A DNA stretch of 64,000 nucleotides from Bacillota bacterium. Lineage in GTDB: Bacteria > Bacillota > Clostridia > Christensenellales > UMGS416. The stretch spans positions 1-64,000 of the forward strand of contig JAEWRW010000059.1 of assembly GCA_023398815.1 (NCBI GenBank), written 5' to 3'. The notes beneath the pieces were generated by a model. That model was given only the letters and a program-made list of their open reading frames with translations. It had not been told where the DNA came from and made no database searches. The stretch's first letter is position 1, and the number at the start of each line of letters is the position of its first letter. A program made the position numbers and the translations under genes. Shown piece by piece: positions 42,083 to 49,155 of the stretch.

Positions 42083-42856
42083 TCAGCGCCGCAGGAGGGG
42101 CTCCAATTTCTCCGCCCTCTCAAACGCCACCCGCAAGAAAGCCTCCGCAGACAGGGCTGCCTTTTCCTTGCCCTTAGCCTCCACCTCCAGCGCGAGCGCG
42201 CCCCGGTAGCCGGCGTCGGCAATTTGGGGGAGAACCGCACCCCAAGCGATGGTTCCATCGAAGGGCAACCGATGCTGGTCGTCACTGCTATCATTGTCGT
42301 GCAGGTGCAGCGCCATCAGCCGGGAGCCATAGCGGGCGAACAAATCGTCGCCCGGCGTGTAGCAATGGTGGTGCCCGCTGTCGTAGCAAAAGCCAACACG
42401 AGGAGTGTCCAGCCGGCCAAGCACATAATCCAGAACCTCTGTTTTCCGCAAGTTTTCCAGCGCGACGTTGATGCCGTGTCGCTCTGCCAAAGCGGCAATG
42501 CAACGGATTCTTGCCAACCCCAGCTCATTGGCAGGCGGTGGGGTTGTCCCGCTGGAGAGGTGCACGACCATGGTGGGGATCGCAAAGGCGGCGCAATCCT
42601 CCACGCATTGCAAAAGCCGCGCGGTGAACGCTTCACCATCCAAGTTGTCCAGCCAGATGCTGTTGATGCCCGCAAATGGCGTGTGGATGTTTTCCACAAA
42701 CAACCCTGCACGGCGCGCAAATTCCGGTGCGTTGCGGTAATCCTGGTCGAACTCATCGCTCCACCACAGCAGCACACCGGTGAACCCAGCGCCGCGAATC
42801 AGCCGGTATCGCTCCTCATGGGGCAACTCGTAGCCGAACCAATCAAAAATGGTCAT
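42083..42856 (-). CDS. Sugar phosphate isomerase/epimerase family protein (xylose isomerase-like TIM barrel)
   Basis: A 257-residue TIM-barrel protein started at ATG 42856 (MTIFDWFGYELPHEERYRL), which overlaps the preceding gene by 4 nt; the longer frame to 43024 lies inside that gene. Barrel features include FVENIHTPFAGIN, TMVVHLSSG, NVALENLRK, VGFCYDSGHHHCY and ALHLHDNDSSDDQH, giving the His/Glu/Asp metal-binding set typical of the AP endonuclease 2/xylose isomerase-like superfamily. The reaction is unknown. It is coupled to a GNAT gene. Confidence 0.85.
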   Translation of the reverse strand: MTIFDWFGYELPHEERYRLIRGAGFTGVLLWWSDEFDQDYRNAPEFARRAGLFVENIHTPFAGINSIWLDNLDGEAFTARLLQCVEDCAAFAIPTMVVHLSSGTTPPPANELGLARIRCIAALAERHGINVALENLRKTEVLDYVLGRLDTPRVGFCYDSGHHHCYTPGDDLFARYGSRLMALHLHDNDSSDDQHRLPFDGTIAWGAVLPQIADAGYRGALALEVEAKGKEKAALSAEAFLRVAFERAEKLEPLLRR

Positions 42857-43416
42857 GACTCGTCCCCTGCGGCAAATTCCTTCGCCGTCAGGCCAAAAAG
42901 CAGCTGGTCGTGGTGCCGACCGCCGGTGAACACCGACTGCCGCCGGCAGCCCTCCGGCTGAAAGCCCAGCCTGCAGTGCAGGGCTGCCGAGGGGGCGTTG
43001 TCGTCGAGGCAGGCGCTGTTGCACTTCATTAGCCTCAGCTCGCCGAAGGCGTAGCGCAGCACCATGCGGCAGGCCGCCAGCGCCAGCCCCCGGCGACGAA
43101 ACTCCGGGAACACGCCAAAGCTCAGGCCGAAGGTGCCGTTCTCCCGGTCGATGGCATAGAGGGTAATCCAGCCGGCGAAGTCGCCGTCCAGCGTCTCAAT
43201 GGCCAGGCTCAGGCGGTCGTCGCCGCCGTCGAAGCCGTCCTCCCGCTCGTAGCGGCGGCGGATGGTCTCGGGCAGGCAGGGCGGCTCCACCGCGCCCAGC
43301 AGCAGCCGACGGGCCTCGCTGTCCAGCCCCTCGGCCCACTTGCTCTGCCAGTCATCGGGGCGGTGAGGGCGCAGCCGCGCCGGGCCCTCCTGCCAGTAAT
43401 AGCCGTTGTTGCCCAT
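42853..43416 (-). CDS. GNAT family N-acetyltransferase (RimJ/RimL-like)
   Basis: A 187-residue acetyltransferase. The N-terminus RLRPHRPDDWQSKWAEGLDS and the central FAGWITLYAIDRENGTFGLS and FPEFRRRGLALAACRMVLRY blocks match GNAT enzymes that modify N-termini or small molecules, the latter containing the acetyl-CoA loop. NAPSAALHCRLGFQPEGCRR forms the last conserved part. It overlaps the isomerase-like gene by 4 nt and starts 13 nt after the radical SAM gene stop, so the three could form one operon. The substrate is unknown. Confidence 0.85.
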   Translation of the reverse strand: MGNNGYYWQEGPARLRPHRPDDWQSKWAEGLDSEARRLLLGAVEPPCLPETIRRRYEREDGFDGGDDRLSLAIETLDGDFAGWITLYAIDRENGTFGLSFGVFPEFRRRGLALAACRMVLRYAFGELRLMKCNSACLDDNAPSAALHCRLGFQPEGCRRQSVFTGGRHHDQLLFGLTAKEFAAGDES

Positions 43417-43429
43417 GGTTCTCCTTCCG

Positions 43430-44308
43430 TCAGTCGAGGAAGCTCAGCTGCTCCCCCACTGGATTTCCCTCCAGCGTGTGCAGGTAGGCAAACACCGCCT
43501 TTGGGTCACACTCGATGCCGGCCCTGCGGCAGCGCTCCTCCACCAGCGCGTTGAGCTCCCCGGCCCGGGGGCTGGGGCACTCGTAAGCGTTGCCAAAGGT
43601 TTCGATGTAGCGGCGCTTGAGCCCCGGGAAGTGTTCGTCCAGCTTTTGGTAGTAGTACTCCCGGTCGCCGTCGCGCAGCGTCATGCCCGCGCCAAACCAG
43701 ATGACCCCGCGCACCCCCGCCCCCTCGCAGGCGTCGAGCAGAGCCGTCAGGTTCTCCTCGGCGTCGTTGAGGAACGGCAGGATGGGCGTCAGCCACACCA
43801 CCGTGGGGATGTCGTGGTCGCGCAGCACCTGAAGTGTCCGCACCCGTTCGGCTGTGCCGCAGACGTTGGGCTCCACGATGCGGCAGAGGGCCTCATCGGC
43901 CGTCGTCAGCGTCATCTGCACCACGCACTTGGCCCGCCGGTGGATGGCCGTGAGCAGGTCGAGATCCCACAGGATGTCGCTGGACTTGGTCTGGATGGCC
44001 AAGCCGAAGCCATGGCGGGCAATGACCTCCAAGCACCGGCGGGTCCGCCGGAGCTCTCGCTCCAGCGGGATGTAGGGGTCGGACATGGCGCCGGTGCCAA
44101 TCATGCAGGGCTTGCGGCGGTGGAGCAGTGCCTCCTCCAGCAGAGCGGGGGCGTCCTCCTTGACCTCCACATCCTCGAAGTCGTGATCCATCTGGTAGCA
44201 CAGGCTGCGGCTGTCGCAGTAGATGCAGCCGTGGGTGCAGCCGCGGTAGAGGTTCATGCCGTTGCTCGCCGACAGGATCGCCTTATAGCGCTTGTAGTGC
44301 ACCGTCAT
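43430..44308 (-). CDS. SPL-family radical SAM protein
   Basis: A radical SAM enzyme of about 292 residues. ATG 44308 gives TVHYKRYKAILSASNGMNLY and then RGCTHGCIYCDSRS, the C-X3-C-X2-C iron-sulphur motif, within the first 35 residues, as in homologues. The open frame continues up to 44530, but that part overlaps a GC-rich repeat-like region and lacks homology signals or a ribosome binding site. Later sequences such as MIGTGAMSDPYIPLERELRR and IQTKSSDILWDLDLL match the spore photoproduct lyase-like group. Its reaction is unknown. The start has only a weak ribosome binding site. Confidence 0.85.
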   Translation of the reverse strand: MTVHYKRYKAILSASNGMNLYRGCTHGCIYCDSRSLCYQMDHDFEDVEVKEDAPALLEEALLHRRKPCMIGTGAMSDPYIPLERELRRTRRCLEVIARHGFGLAIQTKSSDILWDLDLLTAIHRRAKCVVQMTLTTADEALCRIVEPNVCGTAERVRTLQVLRDHDIPTVVWLTPILPFLNDAEENLTALLDACEGAGVRGVIWFGAGMTLRDGDREYYYQKLDEHFPGLKRRYIETFGNAYECPSPRAGELNALVEERCRRAGIECDPKAVFAYLHTLEGNPVGEQLSFLD

Positions 44309-44358
44309 CACCACGCTTTTCAGAGTTTGAGGCCCTACAAACGACCGCAGCCGCGTCG

Positions 44359-44546
44359 CCGGTTTATCCGGCAGCGGCTTCCACTCGCGTCTTTGCTGGC
44401 ACAGCGCTTCCCGCCACAGCGGCGTTTCCTCCGTGAAAACCGCGTACCCGCAAGTAAAACGAATGCCGCGTGGCGACAAGCGCGGCACACGGCAAACGAA
44501 AGCTGAATCAGGCTCTTTCTCACTCGCCAAGGCGCGAAAGCGCCGC
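44359..44546 (-). repeat. Region related to the structured repeat (5-prime part)
   Basis: On the minus strand two words occur in the same order as upstream of copy 1: GCGGCGCTTTCGCG (44533-44546; also 13922-13935) and GCCGCTGCCGGATAAACCGG (44359-44378; 19 of 20 match 14064-14083). It sits between fba and the radical SAM gene. The similarity in between is weak, so the assignment is tentative. Confidence 0.4.
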
Positions 44547-44557
44547 AGGCGATGATG

Positions 44558-45487
44558 CTATGCCTTGCCGTCGCAGCCCAGGACGTTGATGATCTTGTGG
44601 CTCACGATGGCCTTGACGTTGTCACGGGCCGGGGAGAGATACTGCCGCGGGTCGAAGTGGTCGGGGTGCTGGGCAAAATACTTGCGCAGCGCCGCCGTCA
44701 CCGCCAGGCGCAGGTCGCTGTCAATGTTGATCTTGCAGACGGCCATGGTGGCAGCCTTGCGCAGCAGTTCCTCCGGCACGCCCTGGGCACCGGCGATGTT
44801 GCCGCCGAACTCGTTGATTTCCTTGACAAACTGCTGGGGCACGCTGGACGCGCCGTGCAGCACGATGGGGAAGCCGGGCAGACGCCGGGAGACTTCTTCC
44901 AGGATGTCAAAACGGAGCTTGGGGGTACCGGCGAACTTGAACGCGCCGTGGGAGGTGCCGATGGCGATGGCCAGGCTGTCCACCCCGGTGGACTTCACAA
45001 ACTCCTCGACCTCGTCGGGGTTGGTGTACAGCGCGTCGTCGTTGTTGACCTTGACGTCGTCCTCGACCCCGGCCAGGCGACCCAGCTCGCCCTCCACGGT
45101 CACACCGTGGGCGTGGGCGTACTCCACGACCTTGCGGGTGATCTCGATGTTCTTTTCAAAGGGGTGATGGGAACCGTCGATCATGACGGAGGTGAAGCCG
45201 TTGTCCACACAGGCCTTGCAGATTTCAAAATCCGCGCCGTGGTCAAGGTGCAAGGCGATGGGCAGGTCGTTCTCAATGAGGGCGGCCTCCACCAGCTTCA
45301 CAAGGTAGGAGTTCTTGGCGTACTTGCGCGCGCCGGCTGACACCTGCAGGATGAGCGGAGCCTTCAACTCTGCCGCTGCCTCGGTGATGCCCTGGATGAT
45401 CTCCATGTTGTTGACGTTGAACGCGCCAATGGCGTAGCCGCCCTGGTAGGCCTTGGCCAGCATTTCCTTGGTATTCACAAGAGCCAT
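44558..45487 (-). CDS. fba: Class II fructose-bisphosphate aldolase
   Basis: The 309-residue zinc enzyme cleaves fructose 1,6-bisphosphate in glycolysis. It begins MALVNTKEMLAKAYQGGYAI, with the catalytic Asp82 and zinc ligand His83 in ALHLDHGADF. The VEGELGRLAGVED loop and the FVKEINEFGGNIAGAQGVPE segment are standard. It has its own promoter with a palindrome over the -35 region. A GC-rich imperfect hairpin follows the stop at 44525-44551. Confidence 0.97.
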   Translation of the reverse strand: MALVNTKEMLAKAYQGGYAIGAFNVNNMEIIQGITEAAAELKAPLILQVSAGARKYAKNSYLVKLVEAALIENDLPIALHLDHGADFEICKACVDNGFTSVMIDGSHHPFEKNIEITRKVVEYAHAHGVTVEGELGRLAGVEDDVKVNNDDALYTNPDEVEEFVKSTGVDSLAIAIGTSHGAFKFAGTPKLRFDILEEVSRRLPGFPIVLHGASSVPQQFVKEINEFGGNIAGAQGVPEELLRKAATMAVCKINIDSDLRLAVTAALRKYFAQHPDHFDPRQYLSPARDNVKAIVSHKIINVLGCDGKA

Positions 45488-45541
45488 GGTTTCAAATCCT
45501 TTCCAACCGCGCGGTGCGCGGGTCTTTTCGATCGTCTATAC

Positions 45542-45570
45542 ATTTTACCCCATTTGCCATGGGATGGCAA
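45542..45570 (-). promoter_or_regulatory. Promoter of fba with overlapping operator-like palindrome
   Basis: TTGCCA (45565-45570), 17 nt, TAAAAT (45542-45547) on the minus strand, about 55 nt from the fba start. A perfect inverted repeat TTGCCAT-GGG-ATGGCAA (45554-45570) covers the -35 and part of the spacer, a good place for a repressor. Confidence 0.65.
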
Positions 45571-45581
45571 CACGGCGCCGG

Positions 45582-45878
45582 TCAGCAGGAAAGATCGGCG
45601 GACGCACGGTCGGAGCGCACCTGCCCCATGAAGGCTGAAACCTTGCGGTGCTCAGGGTGGTCAATGTAGGTCTCCAGCCCGGCCACGTCGTCAAACTCGG
45701 CGATGAGAGCAAAATCCCAGCCGCCGGGCACGGCCACGGGTCCGCAGGTCATGGCCCGCAGCGTGGGCACCCGGCCCACGAGGTTGTCGAGCATCTCCTT
45801 GGCCCTGGCGAGGTTCTCGGCCTTGCTGCGGCCATCGGCCTGCTCCAGAAACTTGAAGAACACCATGTGCTTGATCAT
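45582..45878 (-). CDS. Dabb family protein (stress-responsive alpha/beta barrel)
   Basis: A 98-residue protein starting MIKHMVFFKFLEQADGRSK at 45878, overlapping the Ppx gene by 4 nt. VPTLRAMTCGPVAVPGGWDF, ALIAEFDDVAGLETYIDHPE and HRKVSAFMG match the Dabb ferredoxin-like fold seen in many small bacterial proteins. Longer upstream frames are shadows of the neighbour. Function is unknown; some relatives act in catabolic or stress pathways. Confidence 0.88.
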   Translation of the reverse strand: MIKHMVFFKFLEQADGRSKAENLARAKEMLDNLVGRVPTLRAMTCGPVAVPGGWDFALIAEFDDVAGLETYIDHPEHRKVSAFMGQVRSDRASADLSC

Positions 45879-46831
45879 TGCGCGCTTCGCTCCTTTATCA
45901 TATGGGTGAGATATCCCTCCAGATTGTCCCGGTCGCTGACGGCCAGCTCGTCCACGCCCTGGAAGAGCAGGAACTCCAACACGATGGCCGCCCCGCCCAG
46001 TATGATGTCGGCCCGCTCGGGCTGCAGGCCCGGCACCTGCCGGCGGCGTTCCAGCGTCATGCCGGCCAGCCGCTGCAGCGTTTTCTCCACCGTGGTGCGG
46101 GTCAGCATGTGCCCCTGCACCCGGGCGCAGTCGTATTGGGCCATCTTGAGGTCGATGGCCGCAAGCGTTGTGATGGTGCCGCCGATGCCGGCCCAGCGGA
46201 TGCCGGGCAAGTCGGCCGCGGCGGCGCGGGCCTCGGCCCCGCAGGTGCGGAACTCGTGGGCAATCCACTGGCGCATGGCCTCCAGCGCCAACGGGTCAGC
46301 CGGCGCGCCCAGGGGGTACTTCTCCAGCGCGCGCACCGCGCCCAGTTTCAGGCTTCGGGCGTAGGCGACCTGTTGGTCGCGCCCCACGGCGATCTCCGTG
46401 CTGCCCCCGCCAATGTCCAGAATGCCACGGGGGCCCGGCTCCCGCACGCCGGCAAACCCCACGCTGGCCTCGGCCTCCTCGGTCAGCACCTCCACCTCCA
46501 CGGCGCATTCCTTGCGGGCCCGAGCAAGGAAGACATCACGGTTGGCGGCTTCCCGCACGGCGGCGGTGGCAAAGCAATAGAGAGGCGATGCCCCGGCAGC
46601 GTCGGCCTTTTCCTTGAGAATGCGAATGGCCGAAAGGGTGCGGTCCATCGCCACATCCGAGAGCTTACCCGTGCGAGCCAACCCCTCATAAATGCGGGTC
46701 GTCACCAATTCTTTTTTCACCAGCGTCAGCTCGCCCCGCCCGTCCAGGTCGGCAATCATCAGCCGCACCGAGTTGCTGCCGATGTCCATGGCGGCTACCC
46801 GCCTGTCAGCCTCGTCCATGTTGTGCTCCAT
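45875..46831 (-). CDS. Ppx/GppA family phosphatase
   Basis: A 318-residue ASKHA-fold phosphatase. The phosphate-1 motif AAMDIGSNSVRLMIADL (about 13-29) and the phosphate-2 motif GILDIGGGSTEIAVG near 137 are intact. Only the two N-terminal domains are present, so it is the short form rather than the four-domain enzyme. It may hydrolyse polyphosphate or pppGpp; the sequence does not decide which. It is upstream of and overlapping the Dabb gene and follows the terminator behind the DivIC-like gene. Confidence 0.9.
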   Translation of the reverse strand: MEHNMDEADRRVAAMDIGSNSVRLMIADLDGRGELTLVKKELVTTRIYEGLARTGKLSDVAMDRTLSAIRILKEKADAAGASPLYCFATAAVREAANRDVFLARARKECAVEVEVLTEEAEASVGFAGVREPGPRGILDIGGGSTEIAVGRDQQVAYARSLKLGAVRALEKYPLGAPADPLALEAMRQWIAHEFRTCGAEARAAAADLPGIRWAGIGGTITTLAAIDLKMAQYDCARVQGHMLTRTTVEKTLQRLAGMTLERRRQVPGLQPERADIILGGAAIVLEFLLFQGVDELAVSDRDNLEGYLTHMIKERSAQ

Positions 46832-46834
46832 ATT

Positions 46835-46863
46835 AAAAGAGCATTCCCCAAAACGGGGAATGT
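46835..46863 (-). terminator. Terminator between the DivIC-like gene and ppx
   Basis: An 8-bp stem CATTCCCC/GGGGAATG (46843-46850 with 46856-46863), 5-nt loop, then CTCTTTTAA on the minus strand. It lies 12 nt after the DivIC-like stop and just in front of the ppx start, so the two genes are separate units or ppx is attenuated. Confidence 0.75.
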
Positions 46864-46874
46864 TCTCCGAATGA

Positions 46875-47159
46875 CTAGTCTCCGTCCTTGCCGACGATCT
46901 TTTTTTCGCCCGGCTTCACCCAGCCCAGCAGTTCCCGTGCCATGCGCTCCACAAAGCTGTCGGTGTTGGAGGCGTCGATGTCCTTCTGAAGGTCATCGTT
47001 CTTCTCCTCCACCACGGCAAGCGTATCCTGCAGTTCGGCCTTCTGGGCCTTCAATGCCCGCAGGTTTGTCCACTGATAAAAAAACTGGTACCCCACAAAC
47101 AGCGCCGCTGCCAACGCCGCCAACAGAAGGATTACACGGGCGTTTGCTTTGCCCTGCAT
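46875..47159 (-). CDS. Septum formation initiator family protein (DivIC/FtsB-like)
   Basis: A 94-residue bitopic protein. A short cytoplasmic N-terminus (MQGKANARV) is followed by one membrane helix (about 9-27), then a coiled coil (about 31-65, LRALKAQKAELQDTL and VVEEKNDDLQKDI) and a conserved cap FVERMARELLGWVKPGEK with the family ELG(W)xxPGE motif. It would act in the divisome, in complex with FtsL and DivIB/FtsQ. The motif in the last third is the most diagnostic. Confidence 0.88.
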   Translation of the reverse strand: MQGKANARVILLLAALAAALFVGYQFFYQWTNLRALKAQKAELQDTLAVVEEKNDDLQKDIDASNTDSFVERMARELLGWVKPGEKKIVGKDGD

Positions 47160-47201
47160 GGATGCCCTCCCGCCAAGTTCACCTTCGTGTCCGTCGCTAC
47201 G

Positions 47202-47220
47202 GCGACGTCCACGATTCAGA
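47202..47220. repeat. 19-bp exact dispersed repeat, copy A
   Basis: GCGACGTCCACGATTCAGA recurs exactly at 56232-56250 on the opposite strand. Here it directly follows a GTCGC-TACG-GCGAC hairpin in the short gap between the DivIC-like and EFR1 genes. By rough expectation such an exact pair should rarely arise by chance in 64 kb. Confidence 0.6.
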
Positions 47221-47280
47221 GTACTCTCCCGGTGCTTCTTCCACCGTTACCCAATATCGTAGCACAACGCCGAGCCGGTG

Positions 47281-48192
47281 TCAAAAACGCGGGCACCCCT
47301 CCGCCTCCTGCAGATAGCGCCGCACCCCGGCCATGGAGACACCGGGGAGTAGCGCCGCCAGGGTGGCGGCGTCGGCCACCGGCGCATCGGGCAGTCGCCG
47401 CTCCAGCGCGTCGAGGTCGTACCCCTCCCGCAGCACCAGGAAGCGCCCCAGGCCCGGCGACAATGCCGCCGCAGGGCACCCATACAGGCAGCGCAGGCAG
47501 GCCACGCAACGGCTGCCAAAGACCGGGCGGCCACCCTCCATGCCGATGTTGCCGGTGGGGCAGCCCGCAACGCACCAGCCGCAGCCCACGCAGCCCGCCC
47601 CCACCCGGATGTGCCGGCCAAAGAGTGGGGTAGCGCACCGCTCCAACCGCGCCATCCGGCTGATGGCCTGATCCCAGAGGAGCGGCCTGTCGTGGCGCTC
47701 CCGCCCGGCAATGAGGTCATCGGCAATGGCCTCGGCCGTGCCGGGTAGCGCCCGCAGCAGGGCCAGCGCCACCGGCTCGGGCACGCCCTCGATGGCGTTG
47801 GAGGGCATGACGACCATCCGCTCGTAGAACACCCGGTAGCCACGGGCGGTGAGCAGCGCGACGGTCTCCTGCCGGCAGGCGGTGTTGGGGCTGGCCTCGC
47901 CCCCGCCCGACACCGAAAGCACCGCCGCGGCACATCCCTCCCCTGGGGGCAGGGCTGCCACCCAGCGCCGCAGCGGGGCCGGGGCGTTGAAGGCATAGAC
48001 CGGCCAGACCAGCACCAGCAGGGCCGGCACCCCCTGCCCAGGCGTGGCACCGGCGCGCAGGGCGATGGACTCCACCGCTCGCCCCCGCGCCTCCAAAGCC
48101 TGCGCCAGCCGCTCCGCCACCCGCCGAGTGCCCCCGGTGCCCGAGAAGTGAACGAGCCGGATGCTCTGCCCGTCGTTGGTCGCTTCCCTCAT
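47281..48192 (-). CDS. EFR1 family ferrodoxin (flavodoxin-like plus two 4Fe-4S clusters)
   Basis: A 303-residue redox protein. The N-terminal flavodoxin-like fold starts with the FMN phosphate loop HFSGTGGTRR (15-24), followed by alternating strands and helices. The C-terminal part has two ferredoxin motifs: Cys201, Cys204, Cys207, Cys211 and Cys229, Cys232, Cys235, Cys239. Proteins of this type probably pass electrons between flavin and iron-sulphur partners; none is adjacent. The start overlaps the tail of the broken DUF2798 gene. Confidence 0.9.
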   Translation of the reverse strand: MREATNDGQSIRLVHFSGTGGTRRVAERLAQALEARGRAVESIALRAGATPGQGVPALLVLVWPVYAFNAPAPLRRWVAALPPGEGCAAAVLSVSGGGEASPNTACRQETVALLTARGYRVFYERMVVMPSNAIEGVPEPVALALLRALPGTAEAIADDLIAGRERHDRPLLWDQAISRMARLERCATPLFGRHIRVGAGCVGCGWCVAGCPTGNIGMEGGRPVFGSRCVACLRCLYGCPAAALSPGLGRFLVLREGYDLDALERRLPDAPVADAATLAALLPGVSMAGVRRYLQEAEGCPRF

Positions 48193-48823
48193 CCCCTCAC
48201 CTCATTCGCCTGCAGTATAGCACGCCGGGCAGGCTGGGAAAAGTGGCATGCCCCTGCCCTCCACCGGGCAGGCAACCGGAAGGGCGAGACACGCGCGTGG
48301 ATAAACAATTCAAGCGTTGTCGCAGGTGGGCTCGGGTTCGACGGGGTAGGGGCGGCCACGCGGGCCAGCTGCCGGCGGAAGACGAGCCGGAAGATGCGCC
48401 GCACCAGCGGCCACACGAAGAACACCTGGGCAAACAGGGCAAAGGGCGCGTTGAGCACCAGCTTGGGCAGCCACAGCAGCAAAAATGCGGCGTGAACCCC
48501 TGATGCACCAGCGTCACAAAGAGCGTCATCATTTGGGCCATGAGCGCCATGGCGTAGGCGGCCATGGCGACGATGATGGAAATCTGCGGGTCTCAGCCGG
48601 GCCGGAACGAGCGGGCGACCAGCCTGCGCACCACCGGGGCTGCCACGTACCGCTGGGCCAGGAAAGCCGCCACGGCCTCGGGCCACATGGTGCGCAGCGC
48701 CGCGATAAAGCTGGAATAACTGAGCCCCTGGGCCAGCGCGGCGTTGTAGAGCGTCATAACATAGACCATGGCGAACACCATGATACAGGTGAAGGTCAGG
48801 TCCTGACCTTTTGTTTTGGGCAT
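48189..48823 (-). pseudogene. DUF2798-like membrane protein gene, broken by stop and frameshift
   Basis: The first 76 codons (MPKTKGQDLTFTCIMVFAMV...) end at TGA 48593-48595. Reading continues in the same frame with DPQISIIVAMAAYAMALMAQ and TLFVTLVHQG, then at a GGGG run near 48497 the homology shifts frame to HAAFLLLWLPKLVLNAPFAL and VFFVWPLVRRIFRLVFRRQ. The pieces together give a four-helix DUF2798-type protein of about 155 residues. One in-frame stop and one frameshift make it a likely pseudogene, unless the assembly is wrong. The remaining frame to 48189 is probably extra because the normal stop is lost. Confidence 0.75.
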
Positions 48824-48855
48824 GAAATCCTCCTGTTTAGGCTGTTTTGGGGCAC

Positions 48856-48906
48856 AAAAAAACGAGCGGCGATGACCAACTGGAATTACGTGTCACCACC
48901 ACTCGT
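48856..48906 (-). ncRNA. Very short promoter-terminator unit: small RNA or attenuated leader
   Basis: A hairpin of about 15 bp including wobble pairs (arms 48892-48906 and 48862-48876) ends on the minus strand in seven T residues. A promoter (48916-48945) would start transcription at the hairpin base, giving a transcript near 55 nt. Either it is an autonomous small RNA, or it attenuates the DUF2798 gene that starts 33 nt further on. Confidence 0.5.
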
Positions 48907-48915
48907 TGTGGTTCT

Positions 48916-48945
48916 ATGATAGCAAACGGGAGGCTCCTCCGTCAA
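48916..48945 (-). promoter_or_regulatory. Promoter of the 48.9-kb hairpin unit
   Basis: TTGACG (48940-48945), 18 nt, TATCAT (48916-48921) on the minus strand; five of six matches in each hexamer. It directly precedes the terminator hairpin. Confidence 0.6.
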
Positions 48946-49040
48946 TTGGTGTTTCCGTTCAAACGCCATTGTGCATCCTGCCGCGCCCCGGAAAGACGCA
49001 GGCCCATTGCTGCCCCAACGGCCTGCCGGGTCTGGAATAG

Positions 49041-49072
49041 CACGGGAGCCTGCCGGTTGGCAGGCTCCCGTG
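49041..49072 (-). terminator. Strong hairpin after the subtilase gene
   Basis: A 14-bp perfect stem (49041-49054 with 49059-49072) with a GGTT loop, 84 nt after the subtilase stop. There is no T run on either side, so it may stabilise the 3-prime end or act with another factor. Confidence 0.55.
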
Positions 49073-49155
49073 AATGCATGACAGGACTTCGTCGCTGCGC
49101 TTCCCTCACCCTGCATCAGGGTGCGTCGCCCAAGACACAGAGATACCTGTTGGCC

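Larger units (their letters stand above)
48824..49155. other. Non-coding gap between the DUF2798 pseudogene and the subtilase
   Basis: It holds, from right to left on the minus strand, a 14-bp hairpin (49041-49072), a promoter (48916-48945), an immediate intrinsic terminator (48856-48906) and the ribosome binding site of the pseudogene. No further gene is visible. Confidence 0.75.

Noticed and set aside
44309..44530. N-terminal extension of the radical SAM protein
   Set aside because: It translates a GC-rich, hairpin-rich gap related to the repeat near 14 kb; homologues start close to the internal ATG.
45879..46268. Upstream extension of the Dabb gene
   Set aside because: The frame overlaps ppx and is Gly/Arg/His-rich as typical of a GC-rich shadow; the domain begins exactly at MIKHMVFF.
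48593..48595. TGA as a selenocysteine codon in the DUF2798-like gene
   Set aside because: The gene also has a frameshift, the family has no conserved Cys there as far as I know, and no selenium genes are in the window.
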